A stretch of DNA of 64,000 nt from contig NZ_CP037951.1 of assembly GCF_004358445.1 (NCBI RefSeq), positions 3,814,001-3,878,000 of the forward strand, written 5' to 3'. The DNA is from Parashewanella tropica. Lineage in GTDB: Bacteria > Pseudomonadota > Gammaproteobacteria > Enterobacterales > Shewanellaceae. A program made the position numbers and the translations under genes. The first letter of the stretch is position 1, and every line of letters starts with the position of its first letter. Shown here one piece after another: positions 26,938-36,486 of this stretch. Under the pieces are notes generated by a model, which saw nothing but the letters and a program-made list of their open reading frames with translations, was not told where the DNA came from and searched no databases.

Positions 26938-29367
26938 ATGCGTCTAAAACTTTCCATGTTAGCCACCGTGATGATAGGAATCATCACAGGCTGTGGCGAT
27001 AGCAGTAATAAAACAAGCGAACCACAGCTTAATACTCTCTCCGGTAATGTTATTGGTGGTGCGGGCTATATACAAAACGCCAAAGTTTGTATGGATACCA
27101 TTAAAAATGCCAAGTGTGATGATTCAGAAAAACACGTTTTAACTGGTGAAAATGGTGAATATCAATTTGAAGGTCTAACCGATGAAGTGTTAAATAAAAC
27201 ACCACTTATCGCTGAAATTGGCAAAGAAGCCATTAATTCTGACACTAATAAGCCTGTGGGAAAGGCTTATGTCATGGCCGCTCCTGCAAATTCCAAAGCA
27301 CTAACAACTCTGTCGACTCAAGTGCAAAATTTAATTGCCCAAGGCGTTCCTAGAGAAGAAGCCTTGCGGATCGTTATGGCTTTGATGCAAGTCGACGCCG
27401 AAATATCTAAGAAGTTAGAAGAAAAGTATAAAAATTACCAAGAAGCAGCCAAGTCTTCTGATCCCAAGATTAAAGAAATGGCGATGCATATTAAAAATAT
27501 GTCATTAGTTATGGTACACAATATGGGCAACGCCTATGAAGCAGTCCAAAAAAACGGCAGTAACGCTTCAGCAATCAATGGCGTGTCAATTCCCGAAGGC
27601 AGTAAGGTAAACGCCAAGCAATTTATGCAGCTCGTTGCACAAAAGCAAATGGATAGTATGCCCACTATTAACAAGGTTGCGCATCAACATGCCGCCAGTG
27701 GTGTAAGCCAAGATACTGACTTTGCCAATATTGACCAATCTCTTCTCGCCGATATGCAATTGCCCATAACCAATCTCATTGAACAGCTATCAGCCTTAAT
27801 AGCTTCACTGGATAAAAAGTCAGCAGATATGCAATCAGCACTCAGTAATGATAATGCCAACCAGTTTACGCTCGACATGGGTATGCTTTCACCAAATATA
27901 AAAGTGAATTCATTTAATATTGCAAATCAAATGTTGAATGCAACACAGCGAAAAGCGGATAAAGAAAATCCAGCCCTAGAAATCGCTGATAAAGCAGCTA
28001 AACATGACTTTTTAGTACAGGATACTAATGGTGATTGGGTTCGACCTAATAATGCTTATCAAGTTAAACCTAACGCTGATAACACCAAGTTAGATTTGGT
28101 CAATCAAACCAACCCTGACATGACGACCACATTAACGGCTAAAGAGTACAATTTAAAAGATCTCTCAACCGATACTCCATTTTCAAATAATTTGAACCTG
28201 AAACCCTATTTGAACCTAATGGATGGAAATACTGACTTTGACGAAGGCGCTAAAGCGATGCAAGTTACGTCTTCTGTCAACAAAGACGTTCTTATGGTTG
28301 ATAATAAATTACAATGTGAAAATGATGAAACAAAAACACGTGAGGATTGTCATGTGCTCGTTTTTTCACATAAAGATAACGATGTCGTACTAAACCCTAT
28401 AGACCTAAGTGAAATTACTTCTTCGGAGCCATCTAATGGGGATTTAAGCAAACTTAATGGGGCTGTAGTCGCATCTGATAGTAGCCGCTACATCGTCGCT
28501 GAACTCTTAACGCCTACTGGAGATTCAACTGATGGTGTCGCTAACTACTATCTTGTTCAATCGGTAAAAAGTGGGGACAGCACAACTAAACAAGCATCGT
28601 TATTCGCAACAGGTAGCTGGACCCCAAAGCCAAGCCCACTCATTTCTGAGTTAACTTTTGCCGATCTTACCGTGCCAAATAACGTACTAAACTTTGATAC
28701 TACAGGGAACACCAAAAAAGATATGTTCTATACCCAAGTTGATGGCAAAGTGAGACAAGGTCATAAAGGGTTTTCGCTCCCTATGGGTGGCGTTGTGGTA
28801 AATAATACCGCAAAAGATAATATCATTAGCAGCTTGGAGCTAAGTAAACTCAGTAACTCTGCAATAGAGGCATTAGCTTTACGTTTAGAGAATACTGTTA
28901 CTCCATGCGCACATGGCAATAGCGTCAATGGCGCACTATCGGCCATTGAAGATTATGAGATAGCAGTACAAAACTGTATGCCCATGGGCGTACTTGCAGA
29001 GATACTCGGTACTCCATCTTTTGAACCTACAGATACTCCTCTAGCGTTCTATGACGGCAAAGGTGATTTTCAAAGTTTGACTGTACTGAGTGAAAATCCA
29101 GCTGAAGATGCATCGTGGAAATTAGGAGAGTTTAAGCCTACACCGTTAGCAACACCTCTATCTATTCGCTGGCAAATCAATGATAAAGGCCAGTTAATCA
29201 TCGAAACCCTTGGTACAAACAGTGAAGTGACTGAGCGCAAAACCATCACCTTACTTGAAAGAGATGGCATTGTGCTTTCAACCAAGATTTTTCACGAAAA
29301 AACAGTACCGTTTGATGGTAGCAAAGGACTCATCGACAATAAGTTATACATTGTCGCACCTGACTAA
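26938..29367 (+). CDS. Large lipoprotein, unknown
   Basis: An 809-residue lipoprotein. The start is ATG 26938, with AAGGAG 7 bases upstream; the earlier ATG at 26917 precedes that site. The signal peptide ends in the lipobox GIITGC, so Cys18 is the lipidated residue, and the following GDSS suggests outer-membrane sorting. Residues 35-110 look like a small beta-sandwich often found after lipoboxes (GNVIGGAGYIQNAKVCMD, GENGEYQF). The middle is helical and the C-terminal half is beta-rich. No family is assigned beyond this. Confidence 0.75.
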   Translation: MRLKLSMLATVMIGIITGCGDSSNKTSEPQLNTLSGNVIGGAGYIQNAKVCMDTIKNAKCDDSEKHVLTGENGEYQFEGLTDEVLNKTPLIAEIGKEAINSDTNKPVGKAYVMAAPANSKALTTLSTQVQNLIAQGVPREEALRIVMALMQVDAEISKKLEEKYKNYQEAAKSSDPKIKEMAMHIKNMSLVMVHNMGNAYEAVQKNGSNASAINGVSIPEGSKVNAKQFMQLVAQKQMDSMPTINKVAHQHAASGVSQDTDFANIDQSLLADMQLPITNLIEQLSALIASLDKKSADMQSALSNDNANQFTLDMGMLSPNIKVNSFNIANQMLNATQRKADKENPALEIADKAAKHDFLVQDTNGDWVRPNNAYQVKPNADNTKLDLVNQTNPDMTTTLTAKEYNLKDLSTDTPFSNNLNLKPYLNLMDGNTDFDEGAKAMQVTSSVNKDVLMVDNKLQCENDETKTREDCHVLVFSHKDNDVVLNPIDLSEITSSEPSNGDLSKLNGAVVASDSSRYIVAELLTPTGDSTDGVANYYLVQSVKSGDSTTKQASLFATGSWTPKPSPLISELTFADLTVPNNVLNFDTTGNTKKDMFYTQVDGKVRQGHKGFSLPMGGVVVNNTAKDNIISSLELSKLSNSAIEALALRLENTVTPCAHGNSVNGALSAIEDYEIAVQNCMPMGVLAEILGTPSFEPTDTPLAFYDGKGDFQSLTVLSENPAEDASWKLGEFKPTPLATPLSIRWQINDKGQLIIETLGTNSEVTERKTITLLERDGIVLSTKIFHEKTVPFDGSKGLIDNKLYIVAPD

Positions 29368-29386
29368 TCGTGAAGCGTACCTCAAG

Positions 29387-29414
29387 AAAAAGCCGCTTAA
29401 TTTAGCGGCTTTTT
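29387..29414 (+). terminator. Terminator after the lipoprotein gene
   Basis: An 11-bp stem AAAAAGCCGCT / AGCGGCTTTTT with a 6-nt loop is followed by more T. It ends 9 bp before the insertion sequence. Confidence 0.88.
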
Positions 29415-29463
29415 TATTACCCTTGTCCCGTCCTGAAATGTGTTTACACATTTAGGACTTATT

Positions 29464-29865
29464 ATGACAAACCCAGATCCTACCTATATAAAACGTACAC
29501 AACGTGATTATTCATTAGGCTTTAAATTGCAGGTTGTTGCAGCTGTTGAAAAAGGTGATATGACCTATAAGCAAGCTCAAAAAATCTATGGTATCCAAGG
29601 TCGCTCAACAGTACTTACATGGTTGAGAAAACACGGTAAGCTAGATTGGTGTCAACCACCGAAAATAACCATGTCTAAATCACCTAAAGCCAAAGAAACA
29701 CCAGCTCAAAAGATTAAGCGCTTAGAGCGAGAGTTGAAGGATGAAAAGTTACGTAACCTATTACTTAATGAAGTCGTCGATATTATTGATGCTGAACATG
29801 GTATAGGGTTGCGAAAAAAGCTTATAGCCAAGGAGCAAGAAACCTTCAGGTACAAAAGCAAGTAA
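29464..29865 (+). CDS. IS3-family transposase OrfA
   Basis: This 133-residue protein binds the element's ends. It has a helix-turn-helix (residues about 15-55, YSLGFKLQVVAAVEKG then YGIQGRSTVLTWLRKHGK) and a leucine-zipper-like helix (KIKRLERELKDEKLRNLLL). ATG 29464 has AGGA 7 bases upstream. The slippery A AAA AAG at 29814-29820 permits a -1 frameshift into the orfB frame, giving the OrfAB transposase. Confidence 0.9.
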   Translation: MTNPDPTYIKRTQRDYSLGFKLQVVAAVEKGDMTYKQAQKIYGIQGRSTVLTWLRKHGKLDWCQPPKITMSKSPKAKETPAQKIKRLERELKDEKLRNLLLNEVVDIIDAEHGIGLRKKLIAKEQETFRYKSK

Positions 29866-29894
29866 GTTTAAGCAAGGCTTGTAAGCTTCTTGGC

Positions 29895-30704
29895 ATGACG
29901 AGGCAATCAATTTATCAAAGGGAATATAGAGATAAAAAACGGGCTATCATGTTAGCTCCAGTAAAAAATATGGTGCTAGCGTTACGGCGATTTATGCCAC
30001 GATTAGGCGGTAGGAAACTGTACTATCTTCTGAAGCCTCAACTTATGGAGGAAGGCATAAAGCTCGGGCGAGATGGCCTATTCGACTATCTGAGGGAAGA
30101 ACACCTGCTAATTCAACCCAAGCGTAGTTATAGGAAAACGACTAACAGTAAGCATTGGATGAAAAAGCATCCGAATTTGTTAAAGGATTACACGCCACAA
30201 AGAGCTGAAGAAGTCTTGGTAAGTGATATCACTTATGTGGAAAGTGATGATGGTGTGCATTATCTCTCGCTTGTCACTGACGCTTATAGTCGAAAAATAA
30301 TGGGCTATGAATTAAGTGATGGAATGAAAGCGACAGACGTGGTTAAAGCGCTAGATATGGCTGTTAGCCATAGGTGTTATAGACGTAACGCAATTCATCA
30401 CTCAGACAGAGGGTTACAATATTGCTCTGCTATTTATCAGAATAAACTTAAGCAAAATAATATAATACCCTCAATGACTGATGGTTATGACTGCTATCAA
30501 AATGCACTCGCAGAGAGGGTGAATGGTATACTGAAGCAGGAGTTCCTTGTATATCAATGTAAAAATATTGATGAATTAAAGTTGCTCATCGATGAATCAA
30601 TAGCGATATACAACGATATGAGACCGCATTTAAGTTTAGAGATGAAAACACCGAACCAAGTGCATAAAAAAATCCAAGAGCAAATGCTCTTGGATTTACA
30701 TTAA
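29895..30704 (+). CDS. IS3-family transposase OrfB (DDE integrase domain)
   Basis: A 269-residue catalytic part, with the first Asp in VSDITYVES, the second in HHSDRGLQY and the Glu in NALAERVNGILKQEF, the DDE triad of the rve fold. The frame is open upstream to the slippery site at 29814-29820, so the working protein is the OrfAB fusion made by -1 frameshifting; this ATG is only the first internal one. No disabling change is visible, so the element may still be active. Confidence 0.92.
   Translation: MTRQSIYQREYRDKKRAIMLAPVKNMVLALRRFMPRLGGRKLYYLLKPQLMEEGIKLGRDGLFDYLREEHLLIQPKRSYRKTTNSKHWMKKHPNLLKDYTPQRAEEVLVSDITYVESDDGVHYLSLVTDAYSRKIMGYELSDGMKATDVVKALDMAVSHRCYRRNAIHHSDRGLQYCSAIYQNKLKQNNIIPSMTDGYDCYQNALAERVNGILKQEFLVYQCKNIDELKLLIDESIAIYNDMRPHLSLEMKTPNQVHKKIQEQMLLDLH
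30670..30697 (+). terminator. Hairpin at the 3' end of the transposase gene
   Basis: A perfect 12-bp stem AAATCCAAGAGC / GCTCTTGGATTT with a 4-nt loop lies inside the last codons of orfB. It could stop transcription or stabilise the transposase mRNA. Confidence 0.5.
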
Positions 30705-30733
30705 AACCGTCAACGTATTTTAGGACGAGACAC

Positions 30734-30790
30734 CTAAAAACAACAGTTGGCTACGTTCTCAAGTGTTGAGCGCCCAACTAATGTTTTTAG
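30734..30790 (-). terminator. Terminator of the minus-strand membrane protein gene
   Basis: Nested stems CTAAAAACA / TGTTTTTAG (outer) and AGTTGG / CCAACT (inner) lie directly after the stop at 30793. On the minus strand it ends in a T-rich tract. The IS inserted right at its outer edge. Confidence 0.65.
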
Positions 30791-30792
30791 AA

Positions 30793-31836
30793 TTATTCAA
30801 TATAAGCTCTAAATTGCTTATTTCTCGATAGAATGGCTTGTGTCCCCTTTAAACTGAAGGAGTAGCCACACAAACTGGCTTTACTTTTCTTGGCGATACC
30901 TTTAATGATTGCAGCCGTATCTAATGGAGAAAACTGTGCTTCTGTACGGGTATCGGCCAACAGATTCACCTGAATAGGACGGTACTTAGAACCATTATTG
31001 AAGGTTAAGTTTTGGCAACTTCTGTCCCCTTTAGCCGTAGCCAAACTCCATAAACCTTGCGGTTCACCAGTATCACCTTTCCATGACATAAACAATTTAT
31101 TGTCTTCTAATGACAGAGTAAAACCGTCTTTAAATTCAACCGAAGTACGCTCGATAACAGGCTCAATCGGCTTCACGGCTTGTTCGGGCTTAGCTTCACT
31201 ATCAGGATCAGCAGCAAAGAAAAACGTCAGCAACAAAGTCAATATCAAAAGAGCAATCGCCCCGATCACGGCCATGATCAGTTGCTGTCTTGAGCAAGGC
31301 AATCTATCCAACAACGAAACCTGAGTAGCCTGATAAGAAGGTGAAGATGTCCCTTGCGCCTGCTCACTAATCTCTTCAAACACCTCTGATCCAGAAACAC
31401 CATCAAGGCTAGGCTCAACTCTTTGACTGGTACGATTCATCGCTCTATTCGCTATAGCCGGCCCCTGATAGCCTTGCTGGTAGCGTCCAGTCCCTTGACT
31501 CACTGGTACTGCGGTTAATGCTGATAGCAATAACATGAGTAGGCCAACAATCAAGCTCACACTCCAGTTTTGACTGAAATAGACGATGACAGCCCATAAA
31601 CACCAAGCGACGACTAAGGCATAACTCCACCATTCTGGTTTTTGAGCATCACGAGCACGACGTTGTCCACTCAACCATATAACAGGGGCAACGGCTAAAG
31701 CTGGAAGCACGATGCTGGCATTTAGGCCAAATAAGGCCATCCAAATAAAGGCAAAAAAATAACTGGCAGAGACAATTGCGAGTGTTCGCAACCCAGAATC
31801 TTTACCACGAAAACAAAATAAAGAATTCAGTAACAC
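30793..31836 (-). CDS. Membrane protein with periplasmic C-terminal domain, unknown
   Basis: A 347-residue inner-membrane protein. Four hydrophobic segments occupy residues about 17-112. A polar linker follows (to about 180), then a fifth helix near 185-207 (MAVIGAIALLILTLLLTFFFA region), then a 130-residue domain that should be periplasmic. That domain is beta-rich with two cysteines (RSCQNL and SLCGYS). I do not recognise a family. It is divergent from gmk across 160 bp. Confidence 0.65.
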   Translation of the reverse strand: MLLNSLFCFRGKDSGLRTLAIVSASYFFAFIWMALFGLNASIVLPALAVAPVIWLSGQRRARDAQKPEWWSYALVVAWCLWAVIVYFSQNWSVSLIVGLLMLLLSALTAVPVSQGTGRYQQGYQGPAIANRAMNRTSQRVEPSLDGVSGSEVFEEISEQAQGTSSPSYQATQVSLLDRLPCSRQQLIMAVIGAIALLILTLLLTFFFAADPDSEAKPEQAVKPIEPVIERTSVEFKDGFTLSLEDNKLFMSWKGDTGEPQGLWSLATAKGDRSCQNLTFNNGSKYRPIQVNLLADTRTEAQFSPLDTAAIIKGIAKKSKASLCGYSFSLKGTQAILSRNKQFRAYIE

Positions 31837-31998
31837 GTAATAACCCTATTTAGGCTGTATAAAGATGCGTTATAATTCAGAAAATGTTTATCCACAACCC
31901 GATAAACACGTCCCAACAATATTACACTTGAAATTGTACCTTCTAAGGTTATGAAAATCAGTGTTAATTTCAAGAACATTAATGAAAAGTCGGATCAG

Positions 31999-32634
31999 AT
32001 GCCCATGAGCGCCCAAGGAACTCTTTATATCATTTCAGCCCCTAGTGGAGCCGGAAAATCGTCACTGCTTAGTGCTTTGTTGCAAGATAAGCCACAGGAT
32101 ATGCAAATATCCGTTTCTCACACAACTCGTGATCCGCGCCCCGGTGAGGAAAATGGCGTTCATTATCACTTTGTTAATCAAGAAAATTTCAAAGCATTGA
32201 TTGCAGAAGGCCAGTTTGTAGAGTGGGCCGAAGTCTTTGGCAATTATTACGGCACCTCTAAAGCCGTCATCGAAAACACCTTAAAGCAAGGTATTGATGT
32301 GTTTCTTGATATCGACTGGCAAGGCGCACAGCAAGTAAAAGAACTTATGCCTGATGCAGTGGGAATATTTATTTTACCGCCATCAAAATCGGAACTAGAA
32401 CGTCGATTAACGGGTCGCGACCAAGACAGTGCCGAAGTCATTGCTGGTCGTATGGCTCAGGCGGTGTCTGAAATTTCCCACTACAATGAATATGATTACG
32501 TCATCGTGAACGATGACTTTGATATGGCTTTGGCAGATCTTAGAGGAATAGTTCGCGCCCAACGCTTAACCCTCACTAGTCAGACCCATAGACATAATGA
32601 TATGCTTAAGGGTCTATTGGCAGAATCTCTATAA
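31999..32634 (+). CDS. gmk: Guanylate kinase
   Basis: Gmk phosphorylates GMP to GDP with ATP, an essential step in GTP and (p)ppGpp supply. The P-loop [10 protein letters not shown] is at residues 13-22. The GMP-binding [11 protein letters not shown] segment and the lid are standard. The start is uncertain: ATG 31999 or 32005 gives the usual N-terminus, while ATG 31951 would add 16 residues with no homologue in mind. The gene heads the conserved gmk-rpoZ-spoT block. Confidence 0.96.
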   Translation: MPMSAQGTLYIISAPSGAGKSSLLSALLQDKPQDMQISVSHTTRDPRPGEENGVHYHFVNQENFKALIAEGQFVEWAEVFGNYYGTSKAVIENTLKQGIDVFLDIDWQGAQQVKELMPDAVGIFILPPSKSELERRLTGRDQDSAEVIAGRMAQAVSEISHYNEYDYVIVNDDFDMALADLRGIVRAQRLTLTSQTHRHNDMLKGLLAESL

Positions 32635-32689
32635 TCATGTAGAATTTTGCGTCATTTTTTCGAAAAACTTTGGATTGGAGTTCCCGTAC

Positions 32690-32968
32690 ATGGCTCGCGT
32701 AACAGTAGAAGATGCCGTTGAACAAATTGGCAACCGTTTTGACATGATTTTGGTTGCTGCCCGCCGTGCTCGCCAAATTGCAGTACAAGGCAAGGATCCT
32801 ATGGTTGAAGAGCAGAACGACAAACCAACCGTAATTGCACTTAGAGAAATCGAGCTTGGTCTTGTTAATGCCGGTACTCTAGATGCAGCAGAACGTCAAT
32901 CAGTACGTGAGCGTGAAGCGGCTGAGATTGCTGCAGTTGCTGCCATTGCTGAAGGTCGTCAACTGTAA
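32690..32968 (+). CDS. rpoZ: RNA polymerase omega subunit
   Basis: Omega is 92 residues and starts [19 protein letters not shown]. It folds with the beta' subunit, aids polymerase assembly and forms part of ppGpp site 1, which fits its conserved place between gmk and spoT. TTGGAG lies 9 bases before the ATG. The frame is open upstream into gmk but is not translated from there. Confidence 0.97.
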   Translation: MARVTVEDAVEQIGNRFDMILVAARRARQIAVQGKDPMVEEQNDKPTVIALREIELGLVNAGTLDAAERQSVREREAAEIAAVAAIAEGRQL

Positions 32969-32994
32969 TTAGCTGTTCCTAATGCAGCTAATTT

Positions 32995-33016
32995 GAGCTT
33001 AGCCAATGCTAAGCTC
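32995..33016. other. rpoZ-spoT intergenic hairpin
   Basis: GAGCTTAGC / GCTAAGCTC forms a 9-bp stem with a 4-nt loop and no T run. It probably acts in mRNA processing or partial attenuation between rpoZ and spoT. Confidence 0.45.
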
Positions 33017-33047
33017 TTACAAGGATTGATGAGAGGAGTAGTGAAAC

Positions 33048-35156
33048 TTGTATCTGTTTGAAGGTCTTAATGAAGTAGCCTCGAGTTATCTCACGGCAGA
33101 ACAAATTTCTCTCCTTAAACAGGCTTACCTTGTTGCCAAAGACGCCCACGAAGGGCAAATGCGCAGCAGTGGTGAGCCTTATATCACTCACCCGGTTGCC
33201 GTTGCGACCATAGCGGCAGAAATGCGCCTTGATCACGAAACTGTGATGGCCGCCCTTCTGCACGATACCATTGAAGACACCCCCATTACTCAAGAGCAAC
33301 TCACTGAGCTATTTGGTGAAGATGTTGCGGCTTTGGTAGAAGGTGTTTCTAAACTCGACAAGCTTAAATTTCGCGATAAAAAAGAAGCACAGGCAGAAAA
33401 CTTCCGCAAAATGATGTTGGCAATGACTCAAGACATTCGAGTCATTCTGATCAAGCTTGCCGATCGTACCCACAATATGCGAACGTTAGGGTCATTACGC
33501 CCAGATAAACGTCGCCGCATTGCCCTTGAAACCCTAGAAATTTACGCCCCTATCGCAAATCGCCTTGGTATTCATAACATCAAGACCGAGTTAGAAGAGT
33601 TAGGCTTTAAAGCTTACTATCCTAACCGTGCTCATGTTTTGCAAAAAGTGTTAAAAGCAGCTCGTGGCAATCGCAAAGAATTGATCCAAGGGATCAAAGA
33701 CGCCATTACCACTCGCTTAAACGATAATGGCATCGTAGGCACCGTTAAAGGTCGAGAGAAGAATCTTTATTCCATCTACAAAAAGATGCGCAGTAAAGAG
33801 TTACAATTCCAAGAAGTAATGGACATCTATGCCTTTCGGATCATCGTCGATTCTGTCGATACCTGCTATCGTATTCTTGGTGCAATGCATGGACTATACA
33901 AGCCTCGGCCTGGTCGCTTTAAAGATTACATCGCCATCCCTAAAGCCAATGGTTATCAGTCTTTACACACCTCATTGATTGGCCCACACGGCGTTCCTGT
34001 TGAAGTGCAAATTCGTACTGAAGACATGGAACAAATGGCTGACAGGGGGGTCGCGGCGCATTGGGCTTATAAGTCTAATGATAAAGGCTCTACAGGCACC
34101 ACCAGCCAAGTACGCGCCCGTAAATGGATGCAAAGCTTGATGGAACTTCAACAAAGTGCCAGTAGCTCATTTGAATTCGTCGAAAACGTAAAAACCGACT
34201 TATTCCCGGACGAAATTTATGTTTTCACGCCTGACGGTCGTATTCTTGAATTACCGTTAGGTGCCACTGCGGTCGACTTTGCGTACGAAGTTCATACTGA
34301 TGTGGGTAATACTTGTGTGGGCGCGAGAGTCGATCGCCATGCTTACCCGTTAAGTTTACCACTGCAATCCGGTCAAACCGTAGAAGTGATCACCGCTGAC
34401 GGTGCTCGCCCAAATGCGGCATGGCTCAACTTTGTAGTAACCGCCAAAGCACGTTCTAAGATCCGTCAAGTACTGAAAAATGTGAAAGGTAGTGATGCCA
34501 TTGCCCTTGGTCGACGTTTGCTTAATCACGCCTTGGGAGAGCATAAACTCGATACCATTCCTCAAGAGAACATTGATAAAGTACTGACTGATACCAAGCA
34601 CGACAACATTGAATCTCTATTAGCTGATATTGGTTTAGGCAATGCTATGAGTATTGTAATTGCCCAAAGGCTGATTGGTGATCGACCTGTCGAAGATAAT
34701 GAAGATCATGACTCACACCTAATGCCAATCCGTGGTGCGGAAGGTATGCTGGTGACGTTCGCCAATTGCTGTCGTCCTATTCCGGGTGATGCAGTTATTG
34801 CCCACGTCAGCCCAGGAAAAGGCTTAGTGGTTCACATGGAAAACTGCGCCAACATTCGTGGTTATCAAACAGAGCCTGATAAGTACATTCCTGTTCAATG
34901 GGATAACGCTGATGGCGCTGAATTTGAAGCCAACTTACGTGTTGAAATTGTTAACCACCAAGGTGCATTAGCCAAAATTACCGCGATTGTTTCCGCTGAA
35001 AACTCGAATATTCATAATTTAAGTACCGAAGAGCGCGATGGCCGTGTCTATTTGATCAACCTGCGTATCTCGGTCACTGATCGTATTCACCTAGCTAACG
35101 TGATGCGCCGTATACGTGTATTGGCGGAAGTATTACGGATATCTCGTAACAAATAA
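33048..35156 (+). CDS. spoT: Bifunctional (p)ppGpp synthetase/hydrolase SpoT
   Basis: SpoT (702 residues) makes and mainly degrades the stringent-response alarmone. The HD hydrolase domain has H72-D73 in LLHDTIEDT. The synthetase domain contains RPGRFKDYIAIPKANGYQSL (about 285-304). TGS (about 385-445) and C-terminal ACT (about 625-700) domains follow. The start is TTG, encoding MYLFEGLNEV, with AGGAG 9 bases upstream; the E. coli gene also begins with TTG, so a weak start appears to be conserved control of dosage. Confidence 0.97.
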   Translation: MYLFEGLNEVASSYLTAEQISLLKQAYLVAKDAHEGQMRSSGEPYITHPVAVATIAAEMRLDHETVMAALLHDTIEDTPITQEQLTELFGEDVAALVEGVSKLDKLKFRDKKEAQAENFRKMMLAMTQDIRVILIKLADRTHNMRTLGSLRPDKRRRIALETLEIYAPIANRLGIHNIKTELEELGFKAYYPNRAHVLQKVLKAARGNRKELIQGIKDAITTRLNDNGIVGTVKGREKNLYSIYKKMRSKELQFQEVMDIYAFRIIVDSVDTCYRILGAMHGLYKPRPGRFKDYIAIPKANGYQSLHTSLIGPHGVPVEVQIRTEDMEQMADRGVAAHWAYKSNDKGSTGTTSQVRARKWMQSLMELQQSASSSFEFVENVKTDLFPDEIYVFTPDGRILELPLGATAVDFAYEVHTDVGNTCVGARVDRHAYPLSLPLQSGQTVEVITADGARPNAAWLNFVVTAKARSKIRQVLKNVKGSDAIALGRRLLNHALGEHKLDTIPQENIDKVLTDTKHDNIESLLADIGLGNAMSIVIAQRLIGDRPVEDNEDHDSHLMPIRGAEGMLVTFANCCRPIPGDAVIAHVSPGKGLVVHMENCANIRGYQTEPDKYIPVQWDNADGAEFEANLRVEIVNHQGALAKITAIVSAENSNIHNLSTEERDGRVYLINLRISVTDRIHLANVMRRIRVLAEVLRISRNK

Positions 35157-35310
35157 TCGATTTATAGGCTAACGGATCTAGTTAGCCTTATTTATCAAAA
35201 ATTGTTAAATCAGACAAAATAAGCGTTCCCAAAAACTCTCTTGTTATCCCCATTTCTCTTTAGTTAAACTGTCATCCTCTACATGACACCTACTTTAAAG
35301 AGAACTCAAC

Positions 35311-35694
35311 ATGGCCGAAAAACAAATTATCGCTACCGACAATGCACCTGCCGCTATTGGCACTTATTCGCAAGCTGTAAAAGCGGGCAATACAGTGTAT
35401 GTATCAGGACAAATTCCACTGGTTCCAAGCACGATGGAAATGGTAAGTGATGACTTTGCTGAACAAACGGTACAAGTGTTTGAAAACCTAAAAGCGGTTT
35501 GTAACGCTGCTGGTGGTGAGCTTTCTGATATAACCAAGCTTAATATCTTTTTAACCGATCTATCTCACTTTGCCGTAGTGAACGAAATCATGGGTCGCTA
35601 TTTTAGCCAGCCTTATCCTGCTCGTGCCGCTATCGGTGTTAATGAGCTGCCAAAAGGATCACAAGTTGAAATGGACGCCATTATGGTGTTGTAA
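35311..35694 (+). CDS. ridA: RidA enamine/imine deaminase
   Basis: A 127-residue YjgF/RidA protein that hydrolyses reactive enamine/imine intermediates such as 2-aminoacrylate, protecting PLP enzymes. The signature [22 protein letters not shown] is present, with the substrate-binding Arg near residue 106. It has its own 150-bp leader after spoT and is followed by a strong terminator. Confidence 0.95.
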   Translation: MAEKQIIATDNAPAAIGTYSQAVKAGNTVYVSGQIPLVPSTMEMVSDDFAEQTVQVFENLKAVCNAAGGELSDITKLNIFLTDLSHFAVVNEIMGRYFSQPYPARAAIGVNELPKGSQVEMDAIMVL

Positions 35695-35735
35695 GTTCCG
35701 GTATTATTTCATGCTATAATTTGCATCATTGATTT

Positions 35736-35758
35736 AAGGCGCGATAGCGCCTTTTTTA
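35736..35758 (+). terminator. Terminator after ridA
   Basis: Stem AAGGCGC / GCGCCTT with loop GATA is followed by TTTTATTTTT. A TATAAT box at 35715-35720 lies just before it without a convincing -35. Confidence 0.85.
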
Positions 35759-35781
35759 TTTTTGATTGACTGTTAAAAGCC

Positions 35782-36486
35782 ATGACTCCAGAACGTTTTG
35801 CTCGCATCAATGATATGCTCAACCATCGACAGCCTGATTTAACTGTTTGTTTAGATCAAGTCCATAAACCCAATAATATTTCAGCTGTGGTTCGTACTGC
35901 TGACGCGGTTGGAATACATGAGGTTCATGCGATTTGGCCCGATCCTGATATGCGTGTTTCTGGAAACACCGCTTCAGGCAGCCAGCAATGGGTGAATGTA
36001 AAAAAACATTATCAGGTAAAAGAAGCCTTTGATGTCTGCCGAGCACAAGGCATGCAAATCATCGTCACTAACTTTAGCGATCAGGCGGTAGATTATCGCG
36101 AGATTGATTACACCAAACCCACTGCGATTGTGCTTGGGCATGAAAAAGATGGGGTCAGTGCTGAAGCCTTGGCATTAGCCGACAAACAAGTGATCATTCC
36201 TATGGTGGGCATGGTGCAATCGCTTAATGTCTCTGTTGCTGCCGCCCTGATGCTGTTTGAAGCCAAACATCAACGAGAACAAGCTGGGCTTTATGGTACC
36301 AACCAACTACCGTATGACTATTGTCAAAAGTTACTGTTTGAACAAGGCCACCCAATTTACGCTAAAGCGTGCCGTAAAAAAGGGATTCCTTACCCAAACA
36401 TTGATGAAAATGGTCAGATTGACGCCCCTGATACATGGTTTGAAGCCCTACGTACTACGCCTGATCTAGACGAGTTTATTGATTAA
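35782..36486 (+). CDS. trmH: tRNA (guanosine-18-2'-O)-methyltransferase TrmH
   Basis: A 234-residue SPOUT methyltransferase that makes Gm18 in the D loop of tRNAs with SAM. The SPOUT motifs are visible: NNISAVVRTADAVG near the start (motif 1), GHEKDGVSAEAL (motif 2) and IPMVGMVQSLNVSVAAAL (motif 3, forming the knot). TrmH belongs to the spoT neighbourhood in many gammaproteobacteria, where recG often follows; here its last 11 bases overlap the end of a converging unknown gene. Confidence 0.95.
   Translation: MTPERFARINDMLNHRQPDLTVCLDQVHKPNNISAVVRTADAVGIHEVHAIWPDPDMRVSGNTASGSQQWVNVKKHYQVKEAFDVCRAQGMQIIVTNFSDQAVDYREIDYTKPTAIVLGHEKDGVSAEALALADKQVIIPMVGMVQSLNVSVAAALMLFEAKHQREQAGLYGTNQLPYDYCQKLLFEQGHPIYAKACRKKGIPYPNIDENGQIDAPDTWFEALRTTPDLDEFID

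Larger units (their letters stand above)
29424..30732 (+). mobile_element. IS3-family insertion sequence, 1,309 bp, complete
   Basis: Terminal inverted repeats TGTCCCGTCCTGAAAT (left) and the complement of ATTTTAGGACGAGACA (right) match at 14 of 16 positions and start with TG / end with CA. The element is flanked by the 3-bp direct repeat CCT (29421-29423 and 30733-30735). It carries orfA and orfB in the -1 relation of IS3 elements, both open. It sits between two transcription terminators and disrupts no gene. Confidence 0.93.

Noticed and set aside
35715-35720. TATAAT as a trmH promoter
   Set aside because: The box is followed 16 bp later by the ridA terminator and has no -35 at a sensible distance, so I do not call a promoter.
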